Shown piece by piece: positions 16,094 through 25,045 of a DNA stretch of 64,000 nucleotides. The stretch comes from Flagellimonas taeanensis (lineage in GTDB: Bacteria; Bacteroidota; Bacteroidia; Flavobacteriales; Flavobacteriaceae): the NCBI RefSeq assembly GCF_003584105.1, contig NZ_QXFO01000028.1:124001-188000 (forward strand), in the 5' to 3' direction. Both the position numbers and the translations under genes were made by a program. Within the stretch, counting starts at the first letter, position 1; the number at the start of each line of letters is the position of its first letter. The notes under the pieces are model-generated. The model worked only from the letters and a program-made list of their open reading frames with translations, searched no databases and was not told the DNA's origin.

Positions 16094-17148
16094 GAAAAAA
16101 AAAGGGTCATCAGTTTGTTCATTCCCCCCGATACGGTTATGAATGTACTATCAGGGTATTGTTTTTGTAATTGTGCGGCAGCGATTTCGCTTCGCTGACC
16201 TGATTGACAGATGACGTAGATTTTTCCGGATTTTGTAGGTTTGGGGACCAACAGTCGCTCCATAGGAACATTGATGGCCTCTTTGAGATGGTTTTCGTTA
16301 AATTCTTGGGGCGTTCGGACATCCAACAGAATGGTATCCGCATCCAAAATCGATTGAAAATCTTCGGCAGTGATCGTTGCCACCGTAAAACAATCCAAAG
16401 GATCATAAGAATCTTGGAGTGCTTCGACCTTCGAGTGCAATGGGTTTCGCTTGAAACCAATTTTTGAGAATTGTTGGGCAAGACCATCGAACAACAACAA
16501 CTTCCCGGACAGCACTTCCCCCACTCCCGTCAATACCTTTACGGCCTCCAATGCCTGAAGTGTACCGATGATTCCGGGCACAACGCCCAGAACGCCATTT
16601 TCATTGCAATTGGGCACTTCTTCTGGCCCCGGCATGTTTGGGTATAGACAGCGATACGTAGGGCCGTCCTTGTAGTTGAAAACGCTCACATGACCTTCGA
16701 AGCCGTGCAATGCCCCATAAACAAAAGGTTTGCCCAAAAGGACACAGGTATCGTTGATGAGATAGCGGGTAGGGAAATTGTCCGTGGCATCCACCACCAG
16801 ATCATACTGCTTGAAGGTTTCCAAGGCATTTTCCCTGATCAAAAAAGTATCGTGCAGATTGAAATGTGTATTGGAGTTTTGTGATTTCAATGCTTCATGG
16901 ACCACTTCCAATTTCAATCGGCCCAAATCCTTTTCTGTATAGAGCACCTGTCGCTGTAGGTTGTGCAGTTCCACCACATCTTGGTCCATGAGGCCCAAGG
17001 TCCCTACTCCCATGGCATTGAGGTATTGCAGTACAGGTAGGCCCAACCCTCCCAGACCTACGACCAAGACCTTACTGCTTGCCAACTTTTGCTGGCCTTC
17101 GGGTCCAAAATCCTTCAATTGGGTCTGTCGGGTGTACCTATGATCCAT
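16090..17148 (-). CDS. moeB: MoeB/ThiF-type adenylyltransferase fused to a rhodanese domain
   Basis: 352 residues. The N-terminal ThiF/MoeB domain has the nucleotide loop VVGLGGLGLPVLQYL, the DNFPTRYLIND catalytic region and CLYPNMPG. A C-terminal rhodanese domain (~residue 255 on) has active-site Cys in YVICQSGQRSE. The protein adenylates, and probably thiolates, the C-terminal Gly-Gly of MoaD. The start at 17148 (MDHRYTRQTQLKDFG) matches family N-termini and overlaps mobA by 11 bases. A 30-residue longer frame lies wholly within mobA and was rejected. Confidence 0.9.
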   Translation of the reverse strand: MDHRYTRQTQLKDFGPEGQQKLASSKVLVVGLGGLGLPVLQYLNAMGVGTLGLMDQDVVELHNLQRQVLYTEKDLGRLKLEVVHEALKSQNSNTHFNLHDTFLIRENALETFKQYDLVVDATDNFPTRYLINDTCVLLGKPFVYGALHGFEGHVSVFNYKDGPTYRCLYPNMPGPEEVPNCNENGVLGVVPGIIGTLQALEAVKVLTGVGEVLSGKLLLFDGLAQQFSKIGFKRNPLHSKVEALQDSYDPLDCFTVATITAEDFQSILDADTILLDVRTPQEFNENHLKEAINVPMERLLVPKPTKSGKIYVICQSGQRSEIAAAQLQKQYPDSTFITVSGGMNKLMTLFFS

Positions 17149-17743
17149 GAGTCTGCAATTTGGATTTCGCAAATTCATACTCCTCCAATGAATTGGCATT
17201 GTACAATACTTCATCCTGTTCGGGATGGACCAGTGCAATATCAGAATTGATCAAAAATTTTCTGGGGCAAGAACTTTCCGTAGTCTTGAGATAGGTTTTG
17301 GCCTCCCCTAGCCCATTGGGTTCCCAGATGGCCACCAAGGGTTCCGGAAGCCCTGTTTCACATGTAGCAAATGAAGTGGCCTTTTTGTTGGGGTCCCTAT
17401 TGTCCATCAATTGCCGGAGGGCATTTTTGTCGATAAGGGGCAAATCGCAGGCCAGCACCAACCAGGCCACATCAGGATGTTGGGTATGGGCGCTGAGTAT
17501 TCCATTGAAAGGGCCGCGGTGTTCGTCATTGTCCACGATGGTCTTGAAACTTTCGGGAATATCCTGTTGTTGTTCTTTACGTACACTGAGATAGACCTGA
17601 TCACAGACTTCGCCCAAAAGGGTGTACAAATATTCCTGCTGGGGCACTTTGTGGTAGGTGAGCCAGCCTTTGTCTGCCCCCATTCGGGTGCTCTTTCCCC
17701 CTGCAAGGACCAATCCGTACACTATGGGTGCTTTGTTTTCCAT
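17138..17743 (-). CDS. mobA: Molybdenum cofactor guanylyltransferase MobA
   Basis: A 201-residue enzyme transferring GMP to molybdenum cofactor to form the guanine dinucleotide cofactor of DMSO-reductase-family enzymes. LVLAGGKSTRMGADKGWL is the MobA nucleotide-binding start, RGPFNGILSA and VLACDLPLI follow, and the length is normal. A MocA-like paralogue lies in the same operon, so the organism may make more than one nucleotide form of the cofactor. It starts just after moaA and overlaps moeB. Confidence 0.88.
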   Translation of the reverse strand: MENKAPIVYGLVLAGGKSTRMGADKGWLTYHKVPQQEYLYTLLGEVCDQVYLSVRKEQQQDIPESFKTIVDNDEHRGPFNGILSAHTQHPDVAWLVLACDLPLIDKNALRQLMDNRDPNKKATSFATCETGLPEPLVAIWEPNGLGEAKTYLKTTESSCPRKFLINSDIALVHPEQDEVLYNANSLEEYEFAKSKLQTHGS

Positions 17744-17747
17744 CCTT

Positions 17748-18779
17748 TTATCCTCCTATTGAAGTCATTGAACTGTCAAAAACCGTAGCCGAATGTTCCT
17801 CTTGGGCCTCAAAACCAGTCTTGAACCGTTTTGAAATGGCACCAAGAATAGCTTCCCGGATATTTTCCTCACTATTATGTTCACGGACCAACTTCCGCAG
17901 ATTGGTCACTGGTTTTCCGTAAAGACAGGTGACCACATCCCCAGTTGCCGTGATCCGCAACCTGTTGCAGGTTCCGCAAAACGTTCTGCTGAAAGAAGGA
18001 ATGATCCCAAAAGTGCCCGCATGCCCATCTATTTTATAATTGATGGACGTGGATGTTTTTGGGGATTCCAATTTGGTGTAATGGGGATAGGTTTCCGCAA
18101 TGTGGTCCAGAATGGCCTTGTAGTTCCATTTAATGTCACTGAAGTTTTTGGAACCTCCGTTGAACGGCATTTCCTCCAAAAATCGGACAGAAACGTCATA
18201 ATATTTCATCACATCCAGAATGGGGACGATATCCTGTTCGTTCTGTCCTTCAAGCACGATGAAATTGATGCGTACATTAAAGCCTTCGGTGATCAGCCGG
18301 ATAAGGTTTTCATGGACCGTATCGAACTGTTTCCTTCTTGTGATCCGCTCAAAGGTTTCCCTATTGATGGAATCGAGGCTCACATTAATGTTAGTGATTC
18401 CCAGTTCTTTGAGTTCGTCAATATGGGGTCCAATCAAAGTGGCATTGGTGGTCACGGAAATATCTTTTAGTCCTTCCAATTGCGACAAATGCCGCATCAG
18501 CTCCATCAAATCCTTCCGTACAAAGGGTTCCCCTCCGGTAATCCGAATCTTATCAATGCCCTGGGACACCAATATTTCGCTCACTTGCTTCAGTTCGGCA
18601 ATGGAGAGCAACGTATCGGTCTTTGCAAAATCGATACCCTCGGAAGGCATACAGTAATTGCACCGGAGATTGCACCGATCGGTCACTGCCAGTCTTAAAT
18701 AGTTTATGTTCCGTCCGTGATTGTCTATCAGCATATTTCCAATTTCCTTCTTGGCACTGTTAAGGTAGCCATTTTCCAA
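17748..18779 (-). CDS. moaA: GTP 3',8-cyclase MoaA
   Basis: A 343-residue radical-SAM enzyme for the first step of molybdopterin synthesis. The SAM-cluster motif CNLRCNYC is at residues 36-43, and the second 4Fe-4S cluster lies in FCGTCNRLR with a further Cys in VTCLYG. The essential Gly-Gly tail (SMTSIGG) is intact. The ATG at 18779 follows the moaD stop by three bases. An internal ATG 15 codons on (MLIDNHGR) aligns better with many homologues and is an alternative start. The partner moaC is not in this window. Confidence 0.95.
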   Translation of the reverse strand: MENGYLNSAKKEIGNMLIDNHGRNINYLRLAVTDRCNLRCNYCMPSEGIDFAKTDTLLSIAELKQVSEILVSQGIDKIRITGGEPFVRKDLMELMRHLSQLEGLKDISVTTNATLIGPHIDELKELGITNINVSLDSINRETFERITRRKQFDTVHENLIRLITEGFNVRINFIVLEGQNEQDIVPILDVMKYYDVSVRFLEEMPFNGGSKNFSDIKWNYKAILDHIAETYPHYTKLESPKTSTSINYKIDGHAGTFGIIPSFSRTFCGTCNRLRITATGDVVTCLYGKPVTNLRKLVREHNSEENIREAILGAISKRFKTGFEAQEEHSATVFDSSMTSIGG

Positions 18780-18782
18780 TAA

Positions 18783-19037
18783 TTAACCGCCACTTACTGG
18801 GGGAATCAAGGCTATTTCGTCGTAGGAATTGATGATTTCATGGTCCTCTGCATAATTGTGGTTCACCGCGACGGCCATGGACGACAATTTATTGAGTTCC
18901 GGGTAAGTTCCCGATAAGAATGTCTTCAATTCCCCAACGGTCTTTGGTATTTTCTTTCCTGTCACACTGGACGTGGGAACCGATAATGTGGGACTGCCCA
19001 CGATGTCCTTTGCGATTCCGAACAAAAGTATTGTCAT
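18783..19037 (-). CDS. moaD: Molybdopterin synthase sulfur carrier subunit MoaD
   Basis: An 84-residue ubiquitin-fold carrier ending in PPVSGG; the terminal Gly-Gly is the site of thiocarboxylation. The MTILLFGIAKDIVG start, the LKTFL helix and the DEIALIPPVSGG end fit MoaD. It is the first gene of the minus-strand operon. Its partner MoaE, needed for molybdopterin synthase, is not encoded nearby. Confidence 0.9.
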   Translation of the reverse strand: MTILLFGIAKDIVGSPTLSVPTSSVTGKKIPKTVGELKTFLSGTYPELNKLSSMAVAVNHNYAEDHEIINSYDEIALIPPVSGG

Positions 19038-19251
19038 ATATCAACCTATTAGTCTGTTAGTGTTCTTTGGTTAGATAGGTCGGTATGGATTATTAGTTTG
19101 TTTGGATGAAATTACCAAAAAATAAGCGGAACGTTCCCATTTTAACAAGGGCACTATCTTTTTAACTTTTCTTTAATTCAAATCTGCTGCGCGAACATAC
19201 TTTTCGATAAAATTGAGCGTTGTGCATGAAGAACCTTAACTTCTTTTGAAA

Positions 19252-20334
19252 ATGAAAAACACACTTCAATATTTCTTGCTTTTTTCCCTTACGCTTATCC
19301 TTTTCTCTTGTGGCAACGCCGATGATGATGTAAGCTTTGACTTCAACGACAATGAATTGGGAATTGGCAAGGAACCTGATGATTGTCTGGGTTTCGATGA
19401 TAATGAACTCCTGTTGTCCATCCAAGATGAATTCACGACCCTACCGGGCAAGGTTTCCATCCTGTTCAAGGTTTCCGACCTACAGGGAAACCCCATCTCT
19501 GGGTTGACCGCAGACCAGTTCACCATATATGAGCAAGGTAGGAACGATGATTGTTTCAACCTCATCTCCGCTTCGGAATCGCAGGCCAGGATTTCGCCAA
19601 ATTCACAAGTGTTTAACAACACTACCCTTTTGGTATTGGATTTGAGCAACAGTGTCTTGGAGAGTAGTTTGGAGGAATTGAAGGCCGCTTCCATCAGTTT
19701 CATCAACAATGTAATGCCTTCGCCCGCAACTGAGTCCTTCCAAATGGCCATTTATTGGTTTGACGGGGAAGATGAGCTTCACCTGTTGAACCCCTTGTCC
19801 TTTTCTGCTGAAGAACTGACCGCTGCCATTGAGGGGATCACGCCCGACATCAGCAACGACCCCTCCACGGACCTCTATGGAGCGGTCATTAAATCCACTG
19901 CCAAGGCCAAGGAATTGCTGAACCAAAATTCGGATGTCATCGGTGCCTCTTCAGTGGTTCTTTTTACCGATGGAACGGACCAAGCGTCTCGATACAGGGA
20001 ATCGGATGCCCTCAAGGCCGTAAGGGAAGCTGATAGGAACATTTCCTATTTCACGATTGGTCTGGGCGCCGAAATCGACACGGAAGTGCTTACCGAAATC
20101 GGGAAGACTGCCAGTGTATTTGCCGCTAACAAGGAAGAACTGGAAATCACCTTCAACCAGATATCCCAGCGTGTGGCCGAGCAGGCTAACAGCTTCTACC
20201 TGTTCGAGTACTGTACGCCCAAAAGGGACGGCAGTGGGGAAAGCAACCTTGTTATCCAACTCACCGATGGTAGTCTACAAGGTGCCGTACAGACCAAGTT
20301 CAATGCCAAGGGCTTTATCGGGGGATGTGAATAG
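19252..20334 (+). CDS. VWA-domain lipoprotein
   Basis: A 360-residue envelope protein. The lipoprotein signal is MKNTLQYFLLFSLTLILFSC (C20), followed by an acidic linker. A von Willebrand factor A domain spans about residues 115-335: the MIDAS is VLDLSNS (DxSxS), with later VLFTDGTD, the usual second Asp/Thr segment. It probably binds a partner protein through a metal ion. ATG 19252 is chosen over an in-frame TTG two codons earlier because it starts the signal peptide. It is divergent from the molybdenum operon. Confidence 0.82.
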   Translation: MKNTLQYFLLFSLTLILFSCGNADDDVSFDFNDNELGIGKEPDDCLGFDDNELLLSIQDEFTTLPGKVSILFKVSDLQGNPISGLTADQFTIYEQGRNDDCFNLISASESQARISPNSQVFNNTTLLVLDLSNSVLESSLEELKAASISFINNVMPSPATESFQMAIYWFDGEDELHLLNPLSFSAEELTAAIEGITPDISNDPSTDLYGAVIKSTAKAKELLNQNSDVIGASSVVLFTDGTDQASRYRESDALKAVREADRNISYFTIGLGAEIDTEVLTEIGKTASVFAANKEELEITFNQISQRVAEQANSFYLFEYCTPKRDGSGESNLVIQLTDGSLQGAVQTKFNAKGFIGGCE

Positions 20335-20402
20335 CCGATTTTTCATGCGTTTGTTTCTTTGGATAAATCCTTATCTTGGGCATCCATTAAACTGAACAAA
20401 TT

Positions 20403-21350
20403 ATGACATTCTTTAAAAATTCTTTGCGTATTCTTATATGTACCTTGATCATGGGCGTAACATTCAGCCTACATTCCCAAAAGTCATATCCTTTGGAAGG
20501 TCGATGGGACTTGGAGATGGATTTTATGGGAAAGACCGCCCCATCATGGTTGGAAATAAGACACTCAGGGAATGCGACTTTGATCGGGCGTTTTGTATTT
20601 GCCTTTGGAAGCGCAAGACCCATAGCTGAGGTCAAGACCTATGGGGACAACAAATTCACCTTTAGCATTCCCAACCAATGGGAGCCCAAGGGAAGTGATA
20701 TGATCTTTCATGGGGAATTGACGGATGGAAAACTGAAGGGTACCCTGATCTATACCGATGGTTCCGTTCTCAACTGGACCGGGGTGAAAGCACCTAAATT
20801 GGCATACACGGAAAATCCGAAGTGGGACAAGCCCCTCAATATTTTCAATGGAAAGGACCTGACCGGATGGCATGTGGATGGCGAAAAGAACCAATGGGTC
20901 GTAAAGGATGGTATCTTGACAAGCCCGGAATCAGGTTCCAACCTCATCACGGACGAAAAATTCGAGGATTTTAAACTGCATGTAGAATTCCGCTACCCCA
21001 AAGGAAGCAATAGTGGTATCTACCTTCGCGGCCGGTATGAGCTCCAAATAGAGGACGACAAGGGATTGGACCCTATGGACATTTATATTGGAGGCGTGTA
21101 TGGTTTCTTGGAGCCCAATGAGAATGCGGCCAAGGATGCGGGAGAATGGCAGACGTACGACATTACCCTGATCGGCAGAAGGGTCACTGTGGCCTTGAAC
21201 GGCAAGACCGTGATCACTGACGCTACCATTCCTGGAATCACAGGTGGAGCATTGGACAGCAAGGAAGGGGAACCTGGACCGTTCATGATCCAAGGAGACC
21301 ACGGACCCATTGAATATAGAAGCTTTGTGGTCACCCCCAGAAAAAAATAA
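20403..21350 (+). CDS. DUF1080 (3-keto-disaccharide hydrolase-like) protein with N-terminal extension
   Basis: 315 residues with a signal peptide ending near FSLHSQ. An N-terminal beta-rich region (~25-135) precedes a DUF1080 domain (~145-312) marked by LNIFNGKDLTGWHV, FKLHVEFRYPKGSNSGIYLRGRYELQIED and IQGDHGPIEYRSFVV. DUF1080 is a jelly-roll fold found in 3-ketoglycoside hydrolases and in lectin-like modules. Periplasmic carbohydrate processing is the likely role. It converges on a second DUF1080 gene across a shared terminator. Confidence 0.85.
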   Translation: MTFFKNSLRILICTLIMGVTFSLHSQKSYPLEGRWDLEMDFMGKTAPSWLEIRHSGNATLIGRFVFAFGSARPIAEVKTYGDNKFTFSIPNQWEPKGSDMIFHGELTDGKLKGTLIYTDGSVLNWTGVKAPKLAYTENPKWDKPLNIFNGKDLTGWHVDGEKNQWVVKDGILTSPESGSNLITDEKFEDFKLHVEFRYPKGSNSGIYLRGRYELQIEDDKGLDPMDIYIGGVYGFLEPNENAAKDAGEWQTYDITLIGRRVTVALNGKTVITDATIPGITGGALDSKEGEPGPFMIQGDHGPIEYRSFVVTPRKK

Positions 21351-21370
21351 CACAAAACTGTTATCAAGCA

Positions 21371-21399
21371 AAAGCCCGATACTAAAAGTATCGGGCTTT
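21371..21399. terminator. Bidirectional terminator between two convergent DUF1080 genes
   Basis: A 13-bp perfect stem (AAAGCCCGATACT at 21371-21383 with its complement at 21387-21399) and a 3-base loop, with A-rich and T-rich flanks on both sides. Confidence 0.85.
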
Positions 21400-21405
21400 A
21401 TTCTT

Positions 21406-22017
21406 TTATTCGACTTCCGCAGGTTTGATCTTGATGTTTCTCCATTTCACCCGGATGCCGCCGCCATCGTGTATCTGAAGGGCAATGGCACCTTCGCCCT
21501 TACCGATTATCTCATCGGTTAGGTGTACCATTTCCACCCCGTTCAACCAAGTGATCACATCTGGACCGTTCACACGTATCTTAAGTGTGTTCCACTCCCC
21601 TTCCTTCAATACTTTTTCCTTTTCCGGTTCTGGTTGGATGAGCCAACCTCGACCGTAGGATTCATAAATACCGCCCGTATGCAGCCCTGAGGGAGCCACT
21701 TCCACTTGCCAGCCACTTACTTTGGTCCCTTCAAAAGTGGAACGTATAAAAACCCCACTGTTGCCATCGGCCTCTTGTTTGAATTCCAAGGTAAGCTCAA
21801 AATCTTTATAGAAATCCTTGGTGGACAAGTAGCCATATTCGGCCTTTGGACCACTCTCACAGATAAGTTCGCCATTTTCAACAAACCATTTTTCATCGCC
21901 GTGCTTGACCCAACCGTCCAAATTTTCGCCATTGAACAGGTCTTTGGTGGGTGTTTGGGCCCAACCCGCTTGAAGGGCCATAACAGATACAATTGTAGAT
22001 AAGATCAGTTTTTTCAT
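21406..22017 (-). CDS. DUF1080 (3-keto-disaccharide hydrolase-like) protein
   Basis: 203 residues. A signal peptide (MKKLILSTIVSVMALQAGWAQ) is followed by a single DUF1080 jelly-roll: DLFNGENLDGWVKHGDEKW, FELTLEFKQEADGNSGVFIR and ALQIHDGGGIRVKWRNIKI. It is a compact full-length family member, probably periplasmic and acting on glycosides. It is one of three DUF1080 proteins in the window (others at 20403 and 43291), all in different contexts. Confidence 0.88.
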   Translation of the reverse strand: MKKLILSTIVSVMALQAGWAQTPTKDLFNGENLDGWVKHGDEKWFVENGELICESGPKAEYGYLSTKDFYKDFELTLEFKQEADGNSGVFIRSTFEGTKVSGWQVEVAPSGLHTGGIYESYGRGWLIQPEPEKEKVLKEGEWNTLKIRVNGPDVITWLNGVEMVHLTDEIIGKGEGAIALQIHDGGGIRVKWRNIKIKPAEVE

Positions 22018-22166
22018 AAGTTTAGATAATTAAGGAAAGGTAAGTTATATAAATCCTTGTAAAACAATTAAAAATATAGGGTTTTTAGCCCAACGGTTGT
22101 TCCATATATACCAACGACAACCCAATTCGTCTTAACGACAACAAAAAAAATACACATTTAAATGCT

Positions 22167-22334
22167 ATGGACCTTGTAAAAGAAATCATTCAGAACAGCG
22201 CTATAGGTCCTCTTCATAGTACCTTTAAAGGAATAGTGGTAGCATTGTTCATCAGTATTGTTTCCTCTTTATTGATTATGCTGACCTTGTTGATCTTACA
22301 TGGGTCAACGCTCACTTTTCATTATGGCTATTAG
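22167..22334 (+). CDS. Small single-pass membrane protein, 55 residues, hypothetical
   Basis: An ORF starting MDLVKEIIQNSAIGPLHSTF, followed by one hydrophobic helix (GIVVALFISIVSSLLIMLTL) and a short polar tail. It fills an otherwise empty gap and overlaps the stop of the convergent M14 peptidase gene by four bases. No family is recognised. An earlier ATG at 22162 is out of frame and stops at once. Confidence 0.4.
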   Translation: MDLVKEIIQNSAIGPLHSTFKGIVVALFISIVSSLLIMLTLLILHGSTLTFHYGY

Positions 22335-23776
22335 CGATAGATCAATCCATTTCCAAAATTTTGTTCTTCAATGGGCCTGGACAGATCCAATAAGGAACCA
22401 TTGATGACGGCATGCGTAAGCTTACCCTCCTTTTCCAAAAAGAAAGTCGGATTAGCCCCGGGCCACAGTCCAAATGGTCGCAATTCAAAATCCTGATCCA
22501 CCAAGAACAAAGGGGCATCCGTAAAGGCCTTTTTTTCGGGCAGGGCAGTTTTGACATAGGCAACGCCCTCTTTCAACAATGCCAATGGCTTGGTGATGTT
22601 GCTTGTTGTGATCAATTTCGGGGGTACAATTTTATACCCTGTGGCATCAAAGGTCTCGTAGCCATAAAAAGTGGAAAGATCGCCTTGGTCACCCACGGAA
22701 CCTCTATAATAAAAATCGTCATGTCCGTTCAGATCCACTTCGTTCCTGAAAATGCCCAAGTCGATGATATAGTCCTTCCCCAAAAGTTCGTAGGTGGCGT
22801 TCTCTATCTTCAGGTCGAACAATTGTCGGTCATTATGGGGGATTTTCTCGTAATCCTCCACGGGAATATCCTTGTAACTGCCCTTGGCAATGGTGTACAA
22901 TGCGGATAGAATGGACACATAGTTCAGTTTACGGATTTCCTGCTTCTCCGGGTCATTGGTAAAGCCCCCGGATTCGATGAGGATGAGACTGGTGCCCCAT
23001 TTGGCAATGTTGTCCCCAAAGGCCCTTGGTTCAAAATCGTCGCTGTACCTTCCCACCTGCCCCGGTGCATAATTTTGGATGATCTTGTTCATGTAAACAA
23101 TTACCTTCATCGCATTGGCCCGTACTTCGTTGATGTCCTTTTCATAGTTATAGGCCGTTGCCAAATAGGAAATGGTAGCCGGTTTTGCCGTTAGTTTGGC
23201 ATTGTAATACTTGCTTTGGTCGTGCAGGTTGAACCCAAAACTGGCATCCAGACTGTCGCGGATACGCTTGAGTACCTGCCCTTCGGGTGATTGCAGCCGC
23301 AATGCATCCCTATTGATGTCGATGCCCAAGGCATTTCTTCGTTGGAAGGTCTCCGCCCCATCGGGGTTTACCATAGGTAAAAAATGGAGCTTCAATTGGG
23401 ACAGGATGACCTCTTTTTCTTCCTTGAAATCTGGTGCATCCAAAAAATGGAGGATGTCAAAAATCGCCTGAGTGGCCGTAGGCTCATCCCCATGCATCTG
23501 CGACCATAGGAAAATATTTTCACTACCCGTTCCCACACTGATCAACTGGAGGTCGCGTCCCTGAATGGACTCCCCCACTTTCTGCACTTCAAACTTGGGA
23601 TTGGCCTTGATCTTTTGGATCAGGGGTTGGATATCACTGTGCTTGATGCGCCTTTTCCCAAGTGAAGGTTCCTTGAACTCCTCATAGGTTTCATATAGTT
23701 TGGAGGTCAGTGCATCTTGTGCGTAGACCGATAACGATAAGAGGGCGATTGCCAGTGATAGGATGTTCTTGATCAT
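22331..23776 (-). CDS. M14 family zinc carboxypeptidase
   Basis: A 481-residue exported metallopeptidase (signal peptide ending SVYAQ). Zinc ligands are H95 and E98 in SQMHGDEPT and H185 in FNLHDQS; the catalytic Glu is E268 in LILIESGG. The substrate-binding NPDGAETFQRRN and DINRDA segments are present. A C-terminal extension of about 170 residues follows the catalytic domain, as in many Bacteroidota M14 proteins. It probably acts on peptides in the periplasm. Confidence 0.9.
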   Translation of the reverse strand: MIKNILSLAIALLSLSVYAQDALTSKLYETYEEFKEPSLGKRRIKHSDIQPLIQKIKANPKFEVQKVGESIQGRDLQLISVGTGSENIFLWSQMHGDEPTATQAIFDILHFLDAPDFKEEKEVILSQLKLHFLPMVNPDGAETFQRRNALGIDINRDALRLQSPEGQVLKRIRDSLDASFGFNLHDQSKYYNAKLTAKPATISYLATAYNYEKDINEVRANAMKVIVYMNKIIQNYAPGQVGRYSDDFEPRAFGDNIAKWGTSLILIESGGFTNDPEKQEIRKLNYVSILSALYTIAKGSYKDIPVEDYEKIPHNDRQLFDLKIENATYELLGKDYIIDLGIFRNEVDLNGHDDFYYRGSVGDQGDLSTFYGYETFDATGYKIVPPKLITTSNITKPLALLKEGVAYVKTALPEKKAFTDAPLFLVDQDFELRPFGLWPGANPTFFLEKEGKLTHAVINGSLLDLSRPIEEQNFGNGLIYR

Positions 23777-23914
23777 AGTTCGTTATCAAATTAAAGATTA
23801 CAGCCCCGTAATTTATATATAGTACGGGGGGTTATTGAGTTACTAAGTTATTGAGATATTGATTTGTTGCATATGGCTAAATAACCTAATAACCATCACA
23901 ATTACATTGTCTTC

Positions 23915-24574
23915 CTAACTTTTAGGAACAGGTTTAAAGTTATATTTTTTAGTGGCTTTCCGTACTTTCTCCATGAAATCCATCCCAGGGTCGGTCTTTG
24001 TGGTACGGTATCCATCGTCCACTTCCAACCAGAGCGGGTGTCCTTCAAATTGGGTATACTCTTGATGACCGATGACATATTCGATATCGTATTTGGAAGC
24101 CAGGTATTCCACAAGGAAAATATTGGCCTTCACTTGTTTCTTGGTCAATGGAAGTTTTTCTCCCCCTCCCACATTTTCAATTCCAATGGCACAGTGGTTC
24201 AAGCCGATGGTGTGTCGTGCCATGGTGGTTTCGGGCATCAATCGGTAAATGGTCCCGTCCCGGTCCACCAAAAAATGGGAAGAGACATTGAGACCGCTCA
24301 CATTTTCCAGATCGGGCCTCCAAGTGGGCAATGTGGACCTGTTGAACGCCTGGAAGGATTTCTCCAAAGAGGGAATCGATGTCCAGTGCAACACCACCAT
24401 TTTGGGAACTATCTGGGTGGAATCATTTTCCAGTCCATAGCGTTGGGCCATATATTCCTCTGTGAGCTCAATACGTTGGTCATCAAAAATGATAGGGATG
24501 TCCACGATGTTTTTTTGGGAGCCACAGGCCCCTAATAGCAGTGTTGATAATGCAATCAGTCCAATTTTTTTCAT
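23915..24574 (-). CDS. N-acetylmuramoyl-L-alanine amidase (Amidase_2) lipoprotein
   Basis: 219 residues. The lipoprotein signal ends LLLGAC (C17). The Amidase_2/PGRP-like zinc site is H63 in VVLHWTS, H121 in MARHTIG and D195 in TKTDPG; the GIENVGG segment and the VIGHQEY motif are also conserved. It should cleave the amide between muramic acid and the stem peptide. Its ATG overlaps the stop of the upstream 3D-domain lipoprotein by four bases, so the two probably act together on cell wall or imported muropeptides. Confidence 0.9.
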   Translation of the reverse strand: MKKIGLIALSTLLLGACGSQKNIVDIPIIFDDQRIELTEEYMAQRYGLENDSTQIVPKMVVLHWTSIPSLEKSFQAFNRSTLPTWRPDLENVSGLNVSSHFLVDRDGTIYRLMPETTMARHTIGLNHCAIGIENVGGGEKLPLTKKQVKANIFLVEYLASKYDIEYVIGHQEYTQFEGHPLWLEVDDGYRTTKTDPGMDFMEKVRKATKKYNFKPVPKS

Positions 24575-25005
24575 TCAAAAGTGTTTAAAGTAATAATGGT
24601 GGTATCCAAGGGAACGGCATAGCAGATCATCAGTTTCTTCCTGCCCCATTCCCTAGCTTTTTTTATATCCTTTCCCATATATATATCTATCCGGTTCCGC
24701 CACCGCCAATGCATTTTGTCCTTGACGTAGAACGTATCCGGAAAGGTATCGATTTTCACCATGGTATTGTGCGTCAACCCCAGTTTGATGAGATCCCTGG
24801 ACACGGCAATGCTCTTCATCCCCGGTTTTAGGGTATCGCCCCAAGCGGCCACGGAAGGGTTGATGCTGTCCGTTTGCCAGAACACGGAATTGTATGCCGA
24901 AGCCGTGACCTGGTGCCCGTACCATTGGTGTGTGGCCGGTTGCGGAGTTTCTGGCTCTTTGGCACAGGAAACGACAATCATACAACTAAGGAGTATTTTT
25001 TTCAA
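24571..25005 (-). CDS. 3D-domain lipoprotein
   Basis: 144 residues. A very short lipoprotein signal (MKKILLSCMIVVSC) is followed by a 3D (double-psi beta-barrel) domain as found at the end of MltA: TASAYNS, AAWGDTLKPG, IAVSRDLIKLGL and YVKDKMHWRWRNRIDIYMG. The three Asp that give the domain its name are partly recognisable. In other bacteria the domain is linked to peptidoglycan hydrolases. It is translationally coupled to the amidase gene. Confidence 0.78.
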   Translation of the reverse strand: MKKILLSCMIVVSCAKEPETPQPATHQWYGHQVTASAYNSVFWQTDSINPSVAAWGDTLKPGMKSIAVSRDLIKLGLTHNTMVKIDTFPDTFYVKDKMHWRWRNRIDIYMGKDIKKAREWGRKKLMICYAVPLDTTIITLNTFE

Positions 25006-25045
25006 TTGGTTCGGTATTGTACCTAAAGGTACATATTATTGTGGT

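Noticed and set aside
19038..19251. Possible molybdenum-cofactor riboswitch upstream of moaD
   Set aside because: No paired stems resembling a riboswitch aptamer could be followed by eye in this gap.
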